64,000 nt of DNA from Desulfobacteraceae bacterium (GCA_014237465.1 JABZFM010000006.1:186001-250000); one strand, 5' to 3'; shown: positions 25,250 to 34,813, numbered from the stretch's first letter. Translations and numbers: made by a program. The notes: a model not told the origin generated them from the letters alone.

Positions 25250-25437
25250 TTTGAACCTGCTTTTTATTGAAATTAATCATTTCATGAGCACAGTTCAAGT
25301 ATAAGGCAAGCAAGGTTAAAGGAAGGTTAAAATTAGATTAAAATTTTCTTATCATTAACATTATGTTACGCCCTTTCATGGCTGAATCTTTTTTCTATCT
25401 GCTCCCAGGGCGTTGCCACGGGCTGATATGCCAGAAA

Positions 25438-26898
25438 TCAGGCAACCGGCAGACTGACGGTAAAGGCAGAGCCCTGCCCGGGCCGGCTTTGGACGGTGAT
25501 CTGACCTTTGTGGGCCCTGGCAATGGAACGGGCGATGCTCAAACCCAGTCCACTGCCGGGTTCCGCTTTATGACCATGGGAATGAGAACGGAAAAATTTA
25601 TCAAAAATTGCTTCCAGATCTTCCCGAAAAATCCCTGCCCCTGTATCTGAAACAACGATTTCCGCCCTGTTTTCCTTAATGGCCAGGGTAATGCTGATTT
25701 TTCCGCCCGTGGGGGTAAACTTCACCGCATTATTAATCAGGTTCAGGAACAGGCGTCTTAAATGAATTTTATCACCATCAATATAATGCGCTGATTCCGG
25801 GATTTTCAACTCAGACGCCAGACCTTTTTGTTCGGCCAGGATGCTGCTGTATTCATGAATTTCCTCAAGAAACGCCTTTAGGTTGATATTTTCAAACTGA
25901 AACACATCCGGGTTATAATCCAGCCGCGCCAGGAGCAGCAGATCTTTAATGATTCGGATCAGACGGTCGATCTCCTCCAGACTGACATTTAAAACCCTTT
26001 GATATTCATCAACATCCCGGGTTTCACTGAGTGCGAGTTCCACCTCACCCCGGATGATCGCAAGGGGTGTCTTTAATTCATGGGCCACATGGGAACTGAA
26101 CTCATTGACATGTTCAAACGATTTCTCAAGGCGCTCGATCATGGCATTGCAAGAGCTGATCAGGTGTTTCATCTCCTCATCCACTTCCATTTCCGGAATT
26201 CTCAGGTTCAGGTCGGTATGTGAAATATCATCGACGATATTCGTGACATTCAACACGGGCTTTAAAATACGTCTGGCAAAAAAGCTGCCCAGAAAACTTG
26301 TCAGGCCCAGAATAAACAAAATGCCCGCCCCTATAAAGTACATTAATTTATTCAGAATTCGGATCACGGAATCCAGGGGCGTGCCGATCTGAATCACCAG
26401 AAGATGCTGATTTCCAAATGAAAACGGCATATTGATGGCCCTTAACCGGTACTTTGAATTCTTAAGATTTTTAAAAACAGCATAATTTAAAGACAAGGGG
26501 AATTTGTTTCGAAACAATGCAGTGATTTCTTCATTAAAATTCTGGGATTTAATGATGGGCTGACCGCGAACGTTTAAAATATTGATGTAATCGCTTTTTA
26601 AATTGAGTGCCTGCATATCCGAACGCCAGAGGTCATCAATAATCAGCCGCGCCCTGTCCTCAACGCCAAGGAGCTTGTTGATTAAATGCTGGTGACGGGA
26701 TTCCGTCTGCTTGAGTTTTTCATAAGACTTTAAAATATTGACGATTTCAGCGGCTTTGATCTGGAGTTCTTCATCCACGTCCCGGTAAAGGATATGCCGG
26801 GTAATGCTGAACAGGACCCCGCTGAAAAGAACCAGGATAATACACAAAATGGATGTATACAGGATGCTGGCCTTGAATCGGATAGAATTGAGTTTCAT
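25438..26898 (-). CDS. Sensor histidine kinase, CusS/heavy-metal-sensor type
   Basis: The 486-residue protein has a transmembrane helix near residues 12-32, a periplasmic domain of about 150 residues and a second helix near 185-205 (YFIGAGILFILGLTSFLG). A HAMP domain follows. The kinase core is intact: H-box SSHVAHELKTPLAIIRGE, N-box LFLNLINNAVKF, G1 VSDTGAGI, F-box FDKFFRSH, G2 GSGLGLSIA. It pairs with the OmpR-type regulator 200 bp upstream on the same strand. Signal could be metal or envelope stress; sequence alone does not decide. Confidence 0.9.
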   Translation of the reverse strand: MKLNSIRFKASILYTSILCIILVLFSGVLFSITRHILYRDVDEELQIKAAEIVNILKSYEKLKQTESRHQHLINKLLGVEDRARLIIDDLWRSDMQALNLKSDYINILNVRGQPIIKSQNFNEEITALFRNKFPLSLNYAVFKNLKNSKYRLRAINMPFSFGNQHLLVIQIGTPLDSVIRILNKLMYFIGAGILFILGLTSFLGSFFARRILKPVLNVTNIVDDISHTDLNLRIPEMEVDEEMKHLISSCNAMIERLEKSFEHVNEFSSHVAHELKTPLAIIRGEVELALSETRDVDEYQRVLNVSLEEIDRLIRIIKDLLLLARLDYNPDVFQFENINLKAFLEEIHEYSSILAEQKGLASELKIPESAHYIDGDKIHLRRLFLNLINNAVKFTPTGGKISITLAIKENRAEIVVSDTGAGIFREDLEAIFDKFFRSHSHGHKAEPGSGLGLSIARSIARAHKGQITVQSRPGQGSAFTVSLPVA

Positions 26899-27101
26899 AT
26901 TAATAGGGGATTAGGTATAAGGCTGAAGGTTGAAGGAAGAGCCTTTTGTTCCTGACATTGACGGATAATTTAATATGTATGTCTATTTTTCTCATTAAAA
27001 AAATAGAGCGAAGCGATATCCTTCTTCGACGTTCGATGTTGGAAGTTGAATGTTCAACGTTCATTTTTTCACCTTATACCTTATACCTTCTACCTTCTAC
27101 C
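26899..27101. repeat. Heptamer arrays flanking palindromic units
   Basis: A left array at about 26913-26940 reads AGGTATA, AGGCTGA, AGGTTGA. A right array at about 27071-27105 reads ACCTTAT, ACCTTAT, ACCTTCT, ACCTTCT, ACCTTAT, so the two are inverted relative to each other. Between them at 27028-27064 is the GTTCGATGTT/GTTCAACGTTCAT unit also present at 17967-18003. The right array runs into the 3' end of the regulator gene. Confidence 0.65.
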
Positions 27102-27770
27102 TTATTCTTTTATCATATACCCCCTGCCCCGCACCGAATGGATCAGTTTTTGGGGAAACCCGGCATCGATCTTCTTGCGCACATAATTCACATACACATT
27201 AATCACATTGGAATAACTGTCAAAATCCTGGTCCCACACATGCTCGGAAATCATGGTTCGCGTCACCACCTGTTCGGCATGAATCATCAAATATTCCAGC
27301 AATGCGTATTCAGTGCTGGTCAGTTCAATCTTTTTCCCGGCCCGGGTCACCGTATGGGTCAGCTGATCCAGTTCCAGGTCCGCCACTTTCAGTGTTGTGG
27401 TCTTGCTCGCCCGCTGTCGTCGTAATAATACCCGGACCCGGGCCAGAAACTCCCCGAATGCAAAGGGTTTGGTCAGATAATCGTCCGCCCCGGAATCCAG
27501 GCCGTATATTTTATCCCGGACATCATCGCGCGCAGTGAGCATGAGAATCGGGACATCGTTATTTTGTTTTCTCAATTCCTGGCAGATCGCAAACCCGTCT
27601 TTGCCGGGGAGCATAATATCCAGAATAATCAGATCATACGGGTTTATTTCAGCCAGATACAGTCCCCTGTCCCCGTCATAAGCGACATCAACGCTGTAGT
27701 GCTGTTCAATTAAACCCTTTTCGATAAAGGAGGCAATTTTCTTTTCATCTTCAACAAGCAAAATACGCAT
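27102..27770 (-). CDS. OmpR/PhoB-family response regulator (CusR-like)
   Basis: The 222-residue protein has a receiver domain with [17 protein letters not shown], acceptor Asp in [19 protein letters not shown] and LTKPF. The winged-helix DNA-binding domain has [31 protein letters not shown] and [13 protein letters not shown]. It matches CusR/CopR-like regulators. It leads an operon with the sensor kinase, a lone receiver and htrA. The DUF2156 gene ends 3 bp upstream, so all may share one transcript. Confidence 0.93.
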   Translation of the reverse strand: MRILLVEDEKKIASFIEKGLIEQHYSVDVAYDGDRGLYLAEINPYDLIILDIMLPGKDGFAICQELRKQNNDVPILMLTARDDVRDKIYGLDSGADDYLTKPFAFGEFLARVRVLLRRQRASKTTTLKVADLELDQLTHTVTRAGKKIELTSTEYALLEYLMIHAEQVVTRTMISEHVWDQDFDSYSNVINVYVNYVRKKIDAGFPQKLIHSVRGRGYMIKE

Positions 27771-27773
27771 ATT

Positions 27774-28673
27774 TTAATTCACCTGAAAATCAACCCGGTA
27801 TTTTCTCAAAAATTCAACCGGATGGTATGACTCCTTGGATTTTCGCAAACCCGCGTCTCCCAGATCCTGCTCCCGGTTCACCCGCCTGATGCCGGAGTTT
27901 GAATCCAATGCCTCATGTTCGACAAACATTTGATTCACCGCCTGGTACACCCCTTTGTAATCCGTACTGCCCTTTTCAAAATGAACCACCAGTGTATCAT
28001 CGGTAAGCCGCTCTCCAATGGTATAGGCAACCATTGTATCTTTGACCAGAATGCACCCGCCGGTGATATCCGCCAGTTCTTCCCAGTGGGATAATACCTT
28101 TGCAATGGCCATATTTTCATTTTCCAGCTGATCATCTGAATCGCATTCGCGCCAGGTACACCAGTTATTCTGTAAAGCCATGGCCGCGTCCACAAACTCC
28201 GGCATCATCTCAACATACCGGTATTCATAATTTTTCTTAAACTGATAAAGCAAATTCCGTTTTTTGTGAAACCGGTTGCCTTTTAATGTGATAAGTTCAT
28301 CCGCATCATAGATATAATCAAACTGGTCCCGGTCCGCGGAAACTGATACCGTTTTATTGAAAATAGATTCCCACAACCGGGCAAGCTGTTCCGGCACACG
28401 GATCATTGAAGATTTAAGCTGGGGAAAGCGGTCAAAATACCGGGGCCAGTCAACGTCCTGCCAGTTTCCCACCGGCGCCCAGTATTGCGGTGACGGCCGA
28501 TTCTGCCGCAGCCAAAATAATTCATCGACTTGGGCCCATTCAAGGTCATATGCCGGTGCCCAACTCCATACATTGACAAAACTGTAATCCGACGTCACCT
28601 GTGGGCATTGCGCCCGATAGGTTTGAAATATTTCCTGATCAGACAGCGCAATCGGCTTAAATTCAAGGTCCAT
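27774..28673 (-). CDS. DUF2156 (phosphatidylglycerol lysyltransferase C-terminal-like) protein
   Basis: The 299-residue protein matches the DUF2156 family with SDYSFVNVWSWAP near the start, a central KGNRFHKKRNLLYQFKKNY and C-terminal HFEKGSTDYKGVYQAVNQMF. The fold is a double GNAT acyltransferase as in the soluble domain of MprF. Without membrane segments, the substrate is unknown. The ATG at 28673 overlaps the flavodoxin-like stop codon (TGATG), showing translational coupling. A TTG one codon upstream is the alternative. Confidence 0.87.
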   Translation of the reverse strand: MDLEFKPIALSDQEIFQTYRAQCPQVTSDYSFVNVWSWAPAYDLEWAQVDELFWLRQNRPSPQYWAPVGNWQDVDWPRYFDRFPQLKSSMIRVPEQLARLWESIFNKTVSVSADRDQFDYIYDADELITLKGNRFHKKRNLLYQFKKNYEYRYVEMMPEFVDAAMALQNNWCTWRECDSDDQLENENMAIAKVLSHWEELADITGGCILVKDTMVAYTIGERLTDDTLVVHFEKGSTDYKGVYQAVNQMFVEHEALDSNSGIRRVNREQDLGDAGLRKSKESYHPVEFLRKYRVDFQVN

Positions 28674-29263
28674 CAAATTCCCCTGACCGCTTTGACAAAG
28701 TCCTGTCCCCGCTGATACGCCTGATCAAGATATTCCGGATGCTTGAACACATCGCCTTCAAAATCAAGCTGCCGGTAAAGCAAAGAATCCCAGATTTCCA
28801 TGTCCAGGACATCAAAAAAATACCGCATGGAGAGCAGCATCCCGTCAAACAGCTTTTTGCCACGGGTGGCCCCGACCCCGATCACCATCCCCTTGCGCGA
28901 CGGTTCCCACATTCCGTAAGCCTTCTTTTCAATCCAGTATTTTTTTACCCATAACGACTGGCAGCGGTCCATTAATATTTTAACATGCGCGCTGACCGTG
29001 TAAAAAAACATGGGCGAGGCAATCATCAGGCCTTTGCCGGCCAGTATCCGGTCCCGCACCTGCTGAAAATCATCTTTAATCGCGCATTCGCCTTGTTTTT
29101 TGCACCCGTAGATTTCCAGGCACGGGGACATTTTATAATCTCTTAATACAATTTCATCGACTTCGGCACCCGCGTCCCTTGCGCCATTCACCGCCCTTTT
29201 CAGGAGTGTTGCCGTATTCCCCTTTCTTCTCGGACTTCCATAAACCGCGACTATTTCAGACAT
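28673..29263 (-). CDS. Flavodoxin-family NAD(P)H-dependent oxidoreductase with Cys motif
   Basis: The 196-residue protein starts MSEIVAVYGSPRRKGNTATL, the FMN-binding GSPRxxGNT motif. CLEIYGCKKQGECAIKDDF follows, the Cys-rich segment seen in iron-sulfur flavoproteins and related reductases. ASPMFFYTVSAHVKILMDR matches the family. It may reduce small electrophiles or take part in electron transfer. Overlaps the DUF2156 gene start and lies 11 bp after xth, so these three genes look like an operon. Confidence 0.9.
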   Translation of the reverse strand: MSEIVAVYGSPRRKGNTATLLKRAVNGARDAGAEVDEIVLRDYKMSPCLEIYGCKKQGECAIKDDFQQVRDRILAGKGLMIASPMFFYTVSAHVKILMDRCQSLWVKKYWIEKKAYGMWEPSRKGMVIGVGATRGKKLFDGMLLSMRYFFDVLDMEIWDSLLYRQLDFEGDVFKHPEYLDQAYQRGQDFVKAVRGI

Positions 29264-29274
29264 TTTTTACCACC

Positions 29275-30066
29275 TTATGAAAAATCCAAGACCAACCCTA
29301 TTGGACAATGATCGGATCCAAAAATGTCATTGTCAATAAACGCCTCTTTTACCCGCCCACTGTCAATAAGATCCTGTGTCACAAAAAAATAATCAATACG
29401 CCACCCGGCATTTCGATCTCTTGCCTTAAACCGGTAGGTCCACCACGAATATTTGATGGCTTCAGGATACAGGTACCGGAACGTGTCCACATACCCTTCT
29501 GATAAAATTTTATCCAGCCAGTCCCTTTCGATTCTCAAAAACCCGGAAGTTTTTTCATTTGCCTTGGGATTTTTCAAATCGATTTCATTGTGGGCGGTAT
29601 TATAATCACCTGTAATCACAAGACTTCTTCCGGATTTCCGAAGATTGTCCGCATAGACAAAAAAGTCTTTATAAAAATTTAGCTTAAAGTTCAGGCGATC
29701 ATCATCCATCTGACCGTTGGGAAAATAAATATTAAATAAAATAAATTCATCAAAATCAAGTTCGACGATCCGCCCTTCCCGGTCGTATTCTTCAATACCC
29801 ATACCGTTTTTTACGGAATTGGGCTGAATTTTCGTCCAGGCCCCCACCCCGCTGTAGCCTTTTTTTACGATACTGTATGACCAGAAGGACTCATATCCGT
29901 CAATATGCCGGACATCATCCGCCAATTGATGATCCTGGAGTTTTGTTTCCTGGACACAGACCACGTCCGCATCCAGCTGATGAAACGATTCAAAAAATCC
30001 TTTTTTTACAACCGCCCGGAGCCCATTGACATTCCATGAGGCCAGCTTCCATACTTTTTTTCGCAT
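29275..30066 (-). CDS. xth: Exodeoxyribonuclease III (AP endonuclease)
   Basis: The 263-residue protein has the full EEP nuclease signature: LASWNVNGLRAVVKKGF, VVCVQETKLQDHQ (metal Glu), VITGDYNTAHNEIDL (Asp/Asn), RIDYFFVTQDLI and GSDHCPIGLVL (catalytic His). It repairs abasic sites and trims 3' ends. An ATG at 30066 gives the usual N-terminus; an in-frame TTG at 30120 would add 18 residues without family support. The ribosome site is weak. Confidence 0.93.
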   Translation of the reverse strand: MRKKVWKLASWNVNGLRAVVKKGFFESFHQLDADVVCVQETKLQDHQLADDVRHIDGYESFWSYSIVKKGYSGVGAWTKIQPNSVKNGMGIEEYDREGRIVELDFDEFILFNIYFPNGQMDDDRLNFKLNFYKDFFVYADNLRKSGRSLVITGDYNTAHNEIDLKNPKANEKTSGFLRIERDWLDKILSEGYVDTFRYLYPEAIKYSWWTYRFKARDRNAGWRIDYFFVTQDLIDSGRVKEAFIDNDIFGSDHCPIGLVLDFS

Positions 30067-30192
30067 ATTTTTTTCTTTTACAATGTCATTCGCAAATTTG
30101 ATGGATTCGGAAAAAGCCAAAAAACGGCTGTTTATTGACTTTGGCCATCAATAAATTTAATAGGTTTTAAAAAAACAATTTCCCCAAAATCC

Positions 30193-30212
30193 GACTTTTT
30201 ACGAAGCCATCA
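30193..30212. repeat. Solitary right arm of the hairpin element family
   Basis: GACTTTTTACGAAGCCATCA is identical to the right arm of copies A and B. Its last TCA is the complement of the TGA stop of the glycosyltransferase gene. No left arm or core is recognisable in the 70 bp to its left. Confidence 0.75.
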
Positions 30213-31499
30213 AGGATCATAGCGGCAGCCTGAGCATTTCACAATCAGGTTGCTCAACTCCTTAAACAACACATTATAGGAATAATGCTTACTGGCGATT
30301 TCATAATTATGATTCACCAGTCGTTCACACAGTTTTGGATCATCCAGAACCTTCAAGGTGTTCTGTATTGCTTCTTCAGTAACGTACCCGTCGAATTCAA
30401 TGACTGAAAAACCCTTGGGTTTGATATCAACGGCATAGATTGAATAAGTATTGACAACGATTGGCTTTTTAAAGTAAATCGCCTCCAAAAACGCATTGCC
30501 GAACCCTTCATAATTAGACGGATATGTCACCAGGTCCGCATGGGGATAGATATCGTTTAACGTATAAATTTTCCTGCCATCCGGAGTGATCCCCCTGTTA
30601 TCATTAATAATATCTGACACAAACACCGTATCCACTTTCATCAGTCTGGAATATTCCCGGATCCGATTTTCATACTGATACCCCTCATCTCCGGACGCAT
30701 GCGAAATGACCAGTTTTGCCTTTCGGCCCAACCGATGAACCAGCTCAATGGCATGTTCAATTCCTTTTCGTTTAACCACGCGGGTCGGCTGAAGCACCAG
30801 AAGTTCATCCTTTTCAATGCCCAGGGCCGCACGAGCATCTTGATTATAGTCATCAATACCATTCGGCGGCGTTTCAAAATCCATCACGTTCGGTATGAGA
30901 TGGGAAGATATGCCGGTACGTAAGCTTAGCTGGCCTCCTGCGGCAGAACTGATCACCACATGTTCCATCCCCGGCAAATGGGGGGGGAACGCCATTCGCA
31001 TATAATCACTGATCGCATTTATCAAAAACCGTTGTCGTTCCCAAAAAAAATCATGATGATGGGCAATGGCCGGCATTTGAATCTCCGATAACACTTCTGT
31101 TATTGCAAGCCCCAGAGGAATATTCATCGGAATCGCCAGCGCATTTTCGATGACCAGAAGTTCAACTTCAAATTTTCCGATAAATTCATACAGATCATCC
31201 TTAATCTTATTTTTTATGGACTGGATCTGATCTGTCAGATATCGCCCCCGTTCATCAACGCCGAAAACACTCTGACTGATTTCATCAATTGCCGGATGTC
31301 TGAAATGGGCCTCCGGTGAAAGATATGACCTTTCCGGCGGCAAGTCCAGCTCACCTGCAAAATAATAACAGGTAAACCGTCTGGCTTCAAATACCTCCGC
31401 CCATTTTGCGGTCTCCAGTGAAACACCATCTGTTCCCATAAACCTAGTTGAAATAAACCCTACATTATGAACTGAATCACAGTCATTACAATATGCCAT
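30210..31499 (-). CDS. GT4-type glycosyltransferase
   Basis: The 429-residue protein has a GT-B fold. The N-terminal half shows STRFMGTDGVSLETAKWAEV and AIAHHHDFFWERQRF, the C-terminal half LVLQPTRVVKRKGIEHAIEL, HADLVTYPSNYEGFGNAFLE and the ExxxxxKP region AIYFKKPIVV. The TDGVSLE opening resembles mannosylglucosylglycerate synthase-type enzymes, so a compatible-solute role is possible but unproven. The stop codon is formed by a repeat arm. Confidence 0.85.
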   Translation of the reverse strand: MAYCNDCDSVHNVGFISTRFMGTDGVSLETAKWAEVFEARRFTCYYFAGELDLPPERSYLSPEAHFRHPAIDEISQSVFGVDERGRYLTDQIQSIKNKIKDDLYEFIGKFEVELLVIENALAIPMNIPLGLAITEVLSEIQMPAIAHHHDFFWERQRFLINAISDYMRMAFPPHLPGMEHVVISSAAGGQLSLRTGISSHLIPNVMDFETPPNGIDDYNQDARAALGIEKDELLVLQPTRVVKRKGIEHAIELVHRLGRKAKLVISHASGDEGYQYENRIREYSRLMKVDTVFVSDIINDNRGITPDGRKIYTLNDIYPHADLVTYPSNYEGFGNAFLEAIYFKKPIVVNTYSIYAVDIKPKGFSVIEFDGYVTEEAIQNTLKVLDDPKLCERLVNHNYEIASKHYSYNVLFKELSNLIVKCSGCRYDP

Positions 31500-31783
31500 C
31501 TCTTTACTTGCCTTTTGTATTTAAAATGTTTAAATGAAAAAGAGCGTCCTGACAGAATATTTAATCAAAATATCAAAATAACCTGCCGATTTGCAATGTA
31601 AATTATTAAAATATGGGATCGCTCAAAAAATGCCGGATGTGCCGGCATCAATCCATCCGAGAACCGGTCAATAAACAAAATAATAACAATAATAAATGTT
31701 TCTTGACAGAGAGCAGTGTTTATCATAATAAAAACTTGATTTTTAACACCTGTCCTTCAACCCCTTCATACAAGAGAGTAAAA
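31500..31783. other. Divergent intergenic region
   Basis: AT-rich sequence between the divergent glycosyltransferase and SpoIIAA-like genes. Promoters for both directions are expected; none is clear. A longer upstream reading frame from 31613 has no family support. Confidence 0.35.
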
Positions 31784-32176
31784 ATGCTGGAAGTCAAAGT
31801 TGACCTTTTAAAAAACAGACTCTATATCACCCTGGGTCGAATCCAGAAAAACAGAGTCAAAAACGCTTATGAAGTGGTCGAAAAAGCAGCGAAAAAACTG
31901 GCGTCCGGGTTCACCTGTGTCACACGGATCATAGACGCAAGGGACATTGATCAAAACGACATTGATGAAATTATAAGAATACAGATGATGCTGGCTGACC
32001 TCGGGATGTCAAAAGCGATCCGTGTCGGGGTGGAAAATGGAAAACTGCTGCTCAAGCAGGTTGGGAAAGGCACAGAATATATTGCCACGGATGCGGCAAC
32101 ACTGGATAAAGCGGAACAGATGCTGGACAACTGGGAAAAAACAACGCGTTGCAATGAGGACAAGCCATGGAAATAG
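31784..32176 (+). CDS. SpoIIAA-like/STAS-like small protein
   Basis: The 130-residue protein starts MLEVKVDLLKNRLYITLGRI and contains FTCVTRIIDARDIDQNDIDE and SKAIRVGVENGKLLLKQV. The pattern fits small STAS or SpoIIAA-like proteins with an alternating sheet-helix fold. No catalytic residue is obvious. GAGAG precedes the ATG at 31784. The last 10 bp overlap the start of a cyclic-nucleotide-binding protein gene, so they are made together and may interact. Confidence 0.65.
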   Translation: MLEVKVDLLKNRLYITLGRIQKNRVKNAYEVVEKAAKKLASGFTCVTRIIDARDIDQNDIDEIIRIQMMLADLGMSKAIRVGVENGKLLLKQVGKGTEYIATDAATLDKAEQMLDNWEKTTRCNEDKPWK

Positions 32177-32709
32177 AAACCAATATTTTACAGTACCTGC
32201 CGATCGTTAAAAATATTCAAATCTTCCACTGGCTGCACGAAGATGAACTTCAAAAAATGCTGTTGATATCCGCCATCCAGCATTATGAAAAAGGGGAAAA
32301 AATCATTACCCAGGGGGAAGTGGGCGATTGTCTGTACGCGGTTGTCAACGGGAGTGTTGAGGTTTCTGTTGAGGATAAAAACAAAAAGGATATTGCCATC
32401 AGCAAAATCCAGAAAGGCGAAATCTTCGGGGAATCCGCTATCTTCCTGGCAACCAAAAGGACCGCCAGCGTCACCTGCTCCAGCGATACCATTGTCATGA
32501 AAATCAGCCGAAAAAATCTGATCTTTTACTTTAAAACCTATCCCCACGCCGGCAACAAGCTCCTGATGCTGATGATTCTCAACCTGTTAAACAAACTCAG
32601 ACACGCCAATGAAGACCTGGTGCTTGAAAAACAATCAGATTTGGATTTTAATTACGTTGACACCCTGATCCAGGAATTTATTTCCGAGTCCGACCTTCCA
32701 TCAGATTAA
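32167..32709 (+). CDS. Cyclic-nucleotide-binding-domain protein without DNA-binding domain
   Basis: The 180-residue protein is a single cNMP domain: ISAIQHYEKGEKIITQGEVG, DCLYAVVNGSVEVSV, GEIFGESAIFLATKRTASVT and KISRKNLIFYF. The phosphate-binding GESAxxxxxxRTASV cassette is conserved, so cAMP or c-di-GMP-like ligands may bind. The C-terminal 50 residues form helices with no helix-turn-helix, so it probably signals by protein contact. Overlaps the upstream SpoIIAA-like gene by 10 bp. Confidence 0.87.
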   Translation: MEIETNILQYLPIVKNIQIFHWLHEDELQKMLLISAIQHYEKGEKIITQGEVGDCLYAVVNGSVEVSVEDKNKKDIAISKIQKGEIFGESAIFLATKRTASVTCSSDTIVMKISRKNLIFYFKTYPHAGNKLLMLMILNLLNKLRHANEDLVLEKQSDLDFNYVDTLIQEFISESDLPSD

Positions 32710-32714
32710 CCCGA

Positions 32715-32826
32715 TTTCTCATGAACCGGAGCAGATCAGGAACTGCGTTATTCAGCCATTGAAATAGAAAACTATGTCTTCGTCGCTGAAATGCCTTGTT
32801 CCTAAACCGCTCCGACCCATGAGAAA
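32715..32826. repeat. Intergenic hairpin element with AAGGC...AACGCAG-type core, copy E
   Basis: Imperfect inverted arms span 32715-32743 (TTTCTCATGAACCGGAGC...) and 32798-32826 (...GCTCCGACCCATGAGAAA). On the minus strand the interior reads AACAAGGCATTTCAGC then GGCTGAATAACGCAG, the same core order as copies A-D but with different outer arms. It fills the gap between the cNMP protein and the radical SAM gene. Confidence 0.65.
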
Positions 32827-32840
32827 AAGGTTCACAGATA

Positions 32841-33755
32841 ATGAAAGCGTTTGAACCCGCATATATAAAAACCGCCAGGGACGGTCTGCTGGCGAGAAAA
32901 ATTGCGTCGGCCCGGGCGATTTTAAACCAATGTGTGTTATGCCCGAGAGAATGCAGGGTTGATCGGCTTGCCGGGGAAACCGGCATCTGTAAAACCGGCC
33001 AACAGGCGGTTGTTTCATCCATCCACGCCCATTTTGGAGAAGAAGCCCCTCTCGTGGGAACCAATGGTTCCGGCACCATATTTTTTACCCACTGTAACCT
33101 GATGTGCAGTTTCTGTCAGAATTACGACATCAGCCATGAAGGATGTGGCCGGGAAGTATCAGATAATGAACTTGCATCCATGATGCTCACCCTCCAAGAG
33201 CAGGGCTGCCACAATATCAACCTGGTGACCCCCACGCACGTGGTTCCGCAAATTCTATCCGCACTTGAAACAGCCGTTGACAAGGGACTGACGATTCCCA
33301 TTGTCTATAATTCCGGCGGCTATGATGATACAAAAACCCTGAAATTGCTTGACGGCGTGATCGATATCTACATGCCGGATTTTAAATTCCAGGACTCGAA
33401 GATCGCCGATGTCACCTGCAGCGCCCCGGATTATCCGGAAATCGCCCGGCATGCCGTCCTTGAAATGCATCGGCAGGTGGGCGACCTGGTAATTGATGAA
33501 ACCGGCATAGCCCAACGCGGATTGCTGATCCGGCACCTGGTGCTTCCGGACAACCTTGCCGGAACCCGGGACATCATGAAATTTATCCATGACGCTGTTT
33601 CCCCGAATACCTATGTTAACGTCATGTCCCAGTACCGGCCCTGCGGCAGGGCTTATGAAACGCCGGGCCTTTCTAAAACACTATCCGTAGAGGAATACAA
33701 ACAGGCGTTACAGATGGCTAAAGAGGAAGGCATCACGCGGCCATTACAGCTTTAA
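32841..33755 (+). CDS. Radical SAM protein, putative pyruvate formate-lyase-activating-enzyme-like (COG1313)
   Basis: The 304-residue protein has an N-terminal Cys cluster, CVLCPRECRVDRLAGETGIC, then the radical SAM motif FTHCNLMCSFCQNYDIS (CxxxCxxC). The middle and C-terminus carry VTPTHVVPQILSAL, YNSGGYDDTKTLKLLDG and MSQYRPCGRAYE. This is the COG1313 group, which is not proven to activate pyruvate formate-lyase. It is followed at 38 bp by a TIM-barrel gene on the same strand. Confidence 0.9.
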   Translation: MKAFEPAYIKTARDGLLARKIASARAILNQCVLCPRECRVDRLAGETGICKTGQQAVVSSIHAHFGEEAPLVGTNGSGTIFFTHCNLMCSFCQNYDISHEGCGREVSDNELASMMLTLQEQGCHNINLVTPTHVVPQILSALETAVDKGLTIPIVYNSGGYDDTKTLKLLDGVIDIYMPDFKFQDSKIADVTCSAPDYPEIARHAVLEMHRQVGDLVIDETGIAQRGLLIRHLVLPDNLAGTRDIMKFIHDAVSPNTYVNVMSQYRPCGRAYETPGLSKTLSVEEYKQALQMAKEEGITRPLQL

Positions 33756-33793
33756 TACAATGGACCGACTTGAATCTGACTGGATACAACCAT

Positions 33794-34627
33794 ATGAATT
33801 CTAAAAAACCATTATACTCCCTTACCCAGCAGCAGATTATTGAAAAAATCCAGGTCAACATTCCTTTTACCATGCTGGTTGAAAGGCAATGGCAGGACCT
33901 TTTTTTCAATTCCGGATTAAACCCTGAAATCGGGCTGGCGGCTGAAGCGCTGGACGCCTTCTCCTTATCGGATTTCAAAGGCTTTGCGGACCGGTTTCAC
34001 AATCGCAACCGATCAATTACCATCCACGGACCGTTTATGGACCTGTCGCCCGGATCACCGGACCCCAAAATCCGGGAACTGACCGTTTCCCGGTTTAAAC
34101 AGCTCATTGACGCGGTCTCTGTTTTTAAACCCAAAACCGTGGTCTGCCATGCCGGGTATGAGCATGCCAGGTATGGTTTCTGCAAGGAAAAATGGCTTGA
34201 ACACGCGGTTGATACATGGAAGTGGCTGGGCAAAGAACTGTACGACCGGGGAACCCGGTTGATGCTTGAAAATGTCTATGAAACCGACCCGGCTGAACTG
34301 ATGCAGGTGATAGACCCCCTTGACCCGGCATATATCGGCTACTGCCTGGATGTGGGGCACCTGGCGTCTTTTGGAAAATATCCCCTGGATCAATGGCTCA
34401 ACGCGACCGGGAAATATATCGGACAACTCCACCTTCACGACAACTACGGCGACCATGACAGTCACCTGGGAATGGGAAAAGGATCCATCAATTTTGATCC
34501 CTTATTCGAATATATCAAACGCATGACAAAAAAACCGGTCGTAACCCTTGAACCCCATGAACAGGAAGATTTCATCGCAAGCCTGGCCTTTCTCGAACAA
34601 TCTGATTTTTTATCATTGTTTTCGTAA
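33794..34627 (+). CDS. Xylose isomerase-like TIM-barrel protein (sugar phosphate isomerase/epimerase family)
   Basis: The 277-residue protein has the AP endonuclease 2/xylose isomerase-like barrel: SITIHGPFMDLSPG, VVCHAGYEHARYGF, LMLENVYE, YCLDVGHLASFG, QLHLHDNYGDHDSHLGMG and VTLEPHEQ. His, Glu and Asp metal ligands are in place. Substrate unknown; sugar isomerase, epimerase or endonuclease activity is possible. The ATG at 33794 is chosen over a TTG at 33770, which lacks a ribosome site. Confidence 0.83.
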   Translation: MNSKKPLYSLTQQQIIEKIQVNIPFTMLVERQWQDLFFNSGLNPEIGLAAEALDAFSLSDFKGFADRFHNRNRSITIHGPFMDLSPGSPDPKIRELTVSRFKQLIDAVSVFKPKTVVCHAGYEHARYGFCKEKWLEHAVDTWKWLGKELYDRGTRLMLENVYETDPAELMQVIDPLDPAYIGYCLDVGHLASFGKYPLDQWLNATGKYIGQLHLHDNYGDHDSHLGMGKGSINFDPLFEYIKRMTKKPVVTLEPHEQEDFIASLAFLEQSDFLSLFS

Positions 34628-34813
34628 ACCCCGTCAAGCGAAGACCATCCGATTATCAGGCAACATCCATTTCAATAATCTTTACTTAATTAACAATAAT
34701 TTATGCAGATACCCCGACAATGCGACGGGAATTTTCAATATCATCTTGACATCGGGAAAATCAATTGATAAAAAAATTGCTTTTAAAGTGAAATTTATAA
34801 AAAGTAAATTCCG
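34628..34813. other. Intergenic region without recognised features
   Basis: AT-rich DNA left of copy B of the hairpin element; together with the element and the sat leader it makes a 418-bp gap. No terminator or ORF with family support is visible. Confidence 0.35.
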
